Positions 63,004-64,000 of a stretch of 64,000 nt of DNA are shown one piece after another. The position numbers and the translations under genes were made by a program. Source of the DNA: Brachybacterium vulturis (lineage in GTDB: Bacteria > Actinomycetota > Actinomycetes > Actinomycetales > Dermabacteraceae); NCBI RefSeq assembly GCF_002407185.1, contig NZ_CP023563.1, positions 3,410,001 through 3,474,000 on the forward strand, written 5' to 3'. Positions within the stretch are counted from its first letter, which is position 1. Every line of letters begins with the position of its first letter. The notes under the pieces were generated by a model. That model was given only the letters and a program-made list of their open reading frames with translations. It did no database searches and was not told the DNA's origin.

Positions 63004-63008
63004 TGTCG

Positions 63009-64000
63009 TCAGCGCAGCTCGCGCTTGAGGATCTTGCCGGTGGAGGTCATCGGCAGCTCCTCGTCGATGACGATCTCCCGCGGGTACTTGAAGTCCGCCA
63101 TCTGCTCCTTGGCCCAGTCCCGCAGCTGCTCAGGAGTGATCGTGGCGCCCTGCTCGAGGATCACGTGGGCCTTGATCTCCTCGCCGAGGCGCTCATGCGG
63201 CACTCCGATCACGGCGACGAGGGAGACCTGCTCATGGCTGAGCAGCACCTCCTCCACCTCCCGCGGATAGACGTTGTACCCACCGCGCACGATCATGTCC
63301 TTGGCCCGGTCCACGATGAAGTAGAAGCCCTCCTCGTCCCGTCGGCCCAGGTCCCCGGTGCGGAACCAGCCGTCCCGGATCGCCGCGGCGGTCTCCTCGG
63401 GGCGGCGCAGGTAGCCGGTCATGATGTTGTGCCCGCGCACCACGATCTCACCGATCGCGTCGGGCTCGCTGACGCGGGCCCAGTCCGGGTCGGCGGGATC
63501 GATGAGCGCCATCTCCACTCCCCACACGGGCAGCCCGATCGACCCCGGGCGCGGACGATCCGCGAGGGAGAAGCTGGCCACCGGTGACGTCTCGGAGAGG
63601 CCGTAGCCCTCCATGATCGAGATGCCGAGCTTCTCCTGGACGCCGCGCAGGATCTCCACCGGCAGCGCGGAGCCGCCGGAGACCCCGAGACGCAGGTGCT
63701 CGGCGAGGTCCCCGACCTCGGCCTCGCCGTCGGTCAGCAGGCGCAGCAGGGCCCACCACATGGTGGGGACGCCGGCGAAGATCGTCACGCGATGGGCCAG
63801 CAGCAGATCCAGTGCCTGACGGGGTTCGAAACGGGGCAGCAGCACCAGCGTGGCACCCGTGGAGAAGCCGGCGTTGAGGTTCACCGTGGCCCCGAAGGTG
63901 TGGAACAGCGGCAGGGCGACCAGGTGCACGTCCTCGCCGGGCACGGAGCCGAACAGCCGGTTGCAGGTCAGGGCGTTCATCAGCTGGTTGGAGTGGCTGA
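63009..64000 (-). CDS. acyl-CoA ligase (AMP-binding family), C-terminal part
   Basis: The last ~330 residues of an ANL-superfamily ligase, truncated by the right window edge; the frame continues past base 64000. It activates a carboxylic acid as acyl-AMP and transfers it to CoA. Motifs visible are the VSGGSALPVEI loop, the A5 region EGYGLSETSP, A7 RTGDLGRRDEEGF, A8 VDRAKDMIVRGGYNVYP and the A10 catalytic lysine MTSTGKILKREL. The pattern suits a long- or medium-chain fatty-acid ligase. The missing N-terminal part would carry the P-loop. Confidence 0.9.
   Translation of the reverse strand, partial: SHSNQLMNALTCNRLFGSVPGEDVHLVALPLFHTFGATVNLNAGFSTGATLVLLPRFEPRQALDLLLAHRVTIFAGVPTMWWALLRLLTDGEAEVGDLAEHLRLGVSGGSALPVEILRGVQEKLGISIMEGYGLSETSPVASFSLADRPRPGSIGLPVWGVEMALIDPADPDWARVSEPDAIGEIVVRGHNIMTGYLRRPEETAAAIRDGWFRTGDLGRRDEEGFYFIVDRAKDMIVRGGYNVYPREVEEVLLSHEQVSLVAVIGVPHERLGEEIKAHVILEQGATITPEQLRDWAKEQMADFKYPREIVIDEELPMTSTGKILKRELR

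Overview
The window is high-GC DNA with tightly packed genes, many ATGA/GTGA stop-start overlaps, and several genes whose start codon lies 6-7 nt after a TANNNT -10 box (leaderless mRNAs). Together with a Corynebacterium-type SiaEFGI sialic-acid transporter, RNase HI, XPB-type helicase and 13E12-type HNH genes, this points to an actinobacterium, probably Micrococcales and possibly a Brachybacterium-like (Dermabacteraceae) genome. The taxonomic guess is inference from gene content. I see no prophage, insertion sequence or CRISPR array. It reads as ordinary chromosome with two specialised catabolic blocks.

Region 1 (1-7934): purine/allantoin and glyoxylate catabolism. A DUF6986 aldolase-like gene (5' end outside the window) overlaps ureidoglycine aminohydrolase. 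A separate unit follows behind a recognisable promoter with two overlapping dyads: hydroxypyruvate isomerase, tartronate-semialdehyde reductase, glyoxylate carboligase, glycerate kinase and allantoinase. Allantoin opening and ureidoglycine deamination feed glyoxylate, which two carboligations and reductions turn into glycerate and 2-phosphoglycerate. A leaderless msrA and an ArsD-like protein without the metalloid cysteines follow.

Region 2 (9320-21236): a complete sialic-acid scavenging locus. A divergent FadR-type GntR regulator faces a Tat lipoprotein binding protein, a permease, a fused permease-ATPase and an ATPase (SiaEFGI type), then nanA, nanK, nanE, a Tat-exported sialidase and a second sialidase paralogue with no signal peptide. 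A perfect 19-bp hairpin closes the unit.

Region 3 (21307-41908): a secreted subtilase, a DUF2079 membrane protein, a four-gene overlapping minus-strand operon (SRPBCC protein, prolyl oligopeptidase, DinB/DUF664 protein, alpha/beta hydrolase with Gly at the nucleophile position), thiD, two tandem membrane-anchored paralogues of unknown function, cardiolipin synthase, a Bax-inhibitor-1 family protein, a trans-sulfuration enzyme, an MFS exporter divergent from a ROK regulator, and a YggS-type PLP protein.

Region 4 (42078-64000): a tRNA gene with a UAA (Leu) anticodon and Leu-like D arm but only a short, class I variable loop; two helicase-related genes (one with a hexanucleotide repeat just upstream of its -10 box); gnd next to a perfect 48-bp palindrome; a two-component system; DUF4031/DUF418 genes; a 13E12-type HNH protein behind a small cluster of DnaA-box-like sites; an RNase HI-NTF2-like fusion; an alcohol dehydrogenase, a GNAT protein, a GH2 glycosidase, a DEAD-box RNA helicase with an RGG tail, and an acyl-CoA ligase running off the right edge.

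I did not find a clearly new multi-gene system. The observations most worth checking are the short-variable-loop tRNA-Leu(UAA), the unsecreted second sialidase, the tandem membrane-anchored paralogues, the glycine-for-serine hydrolase and the repeats placed at promoters.
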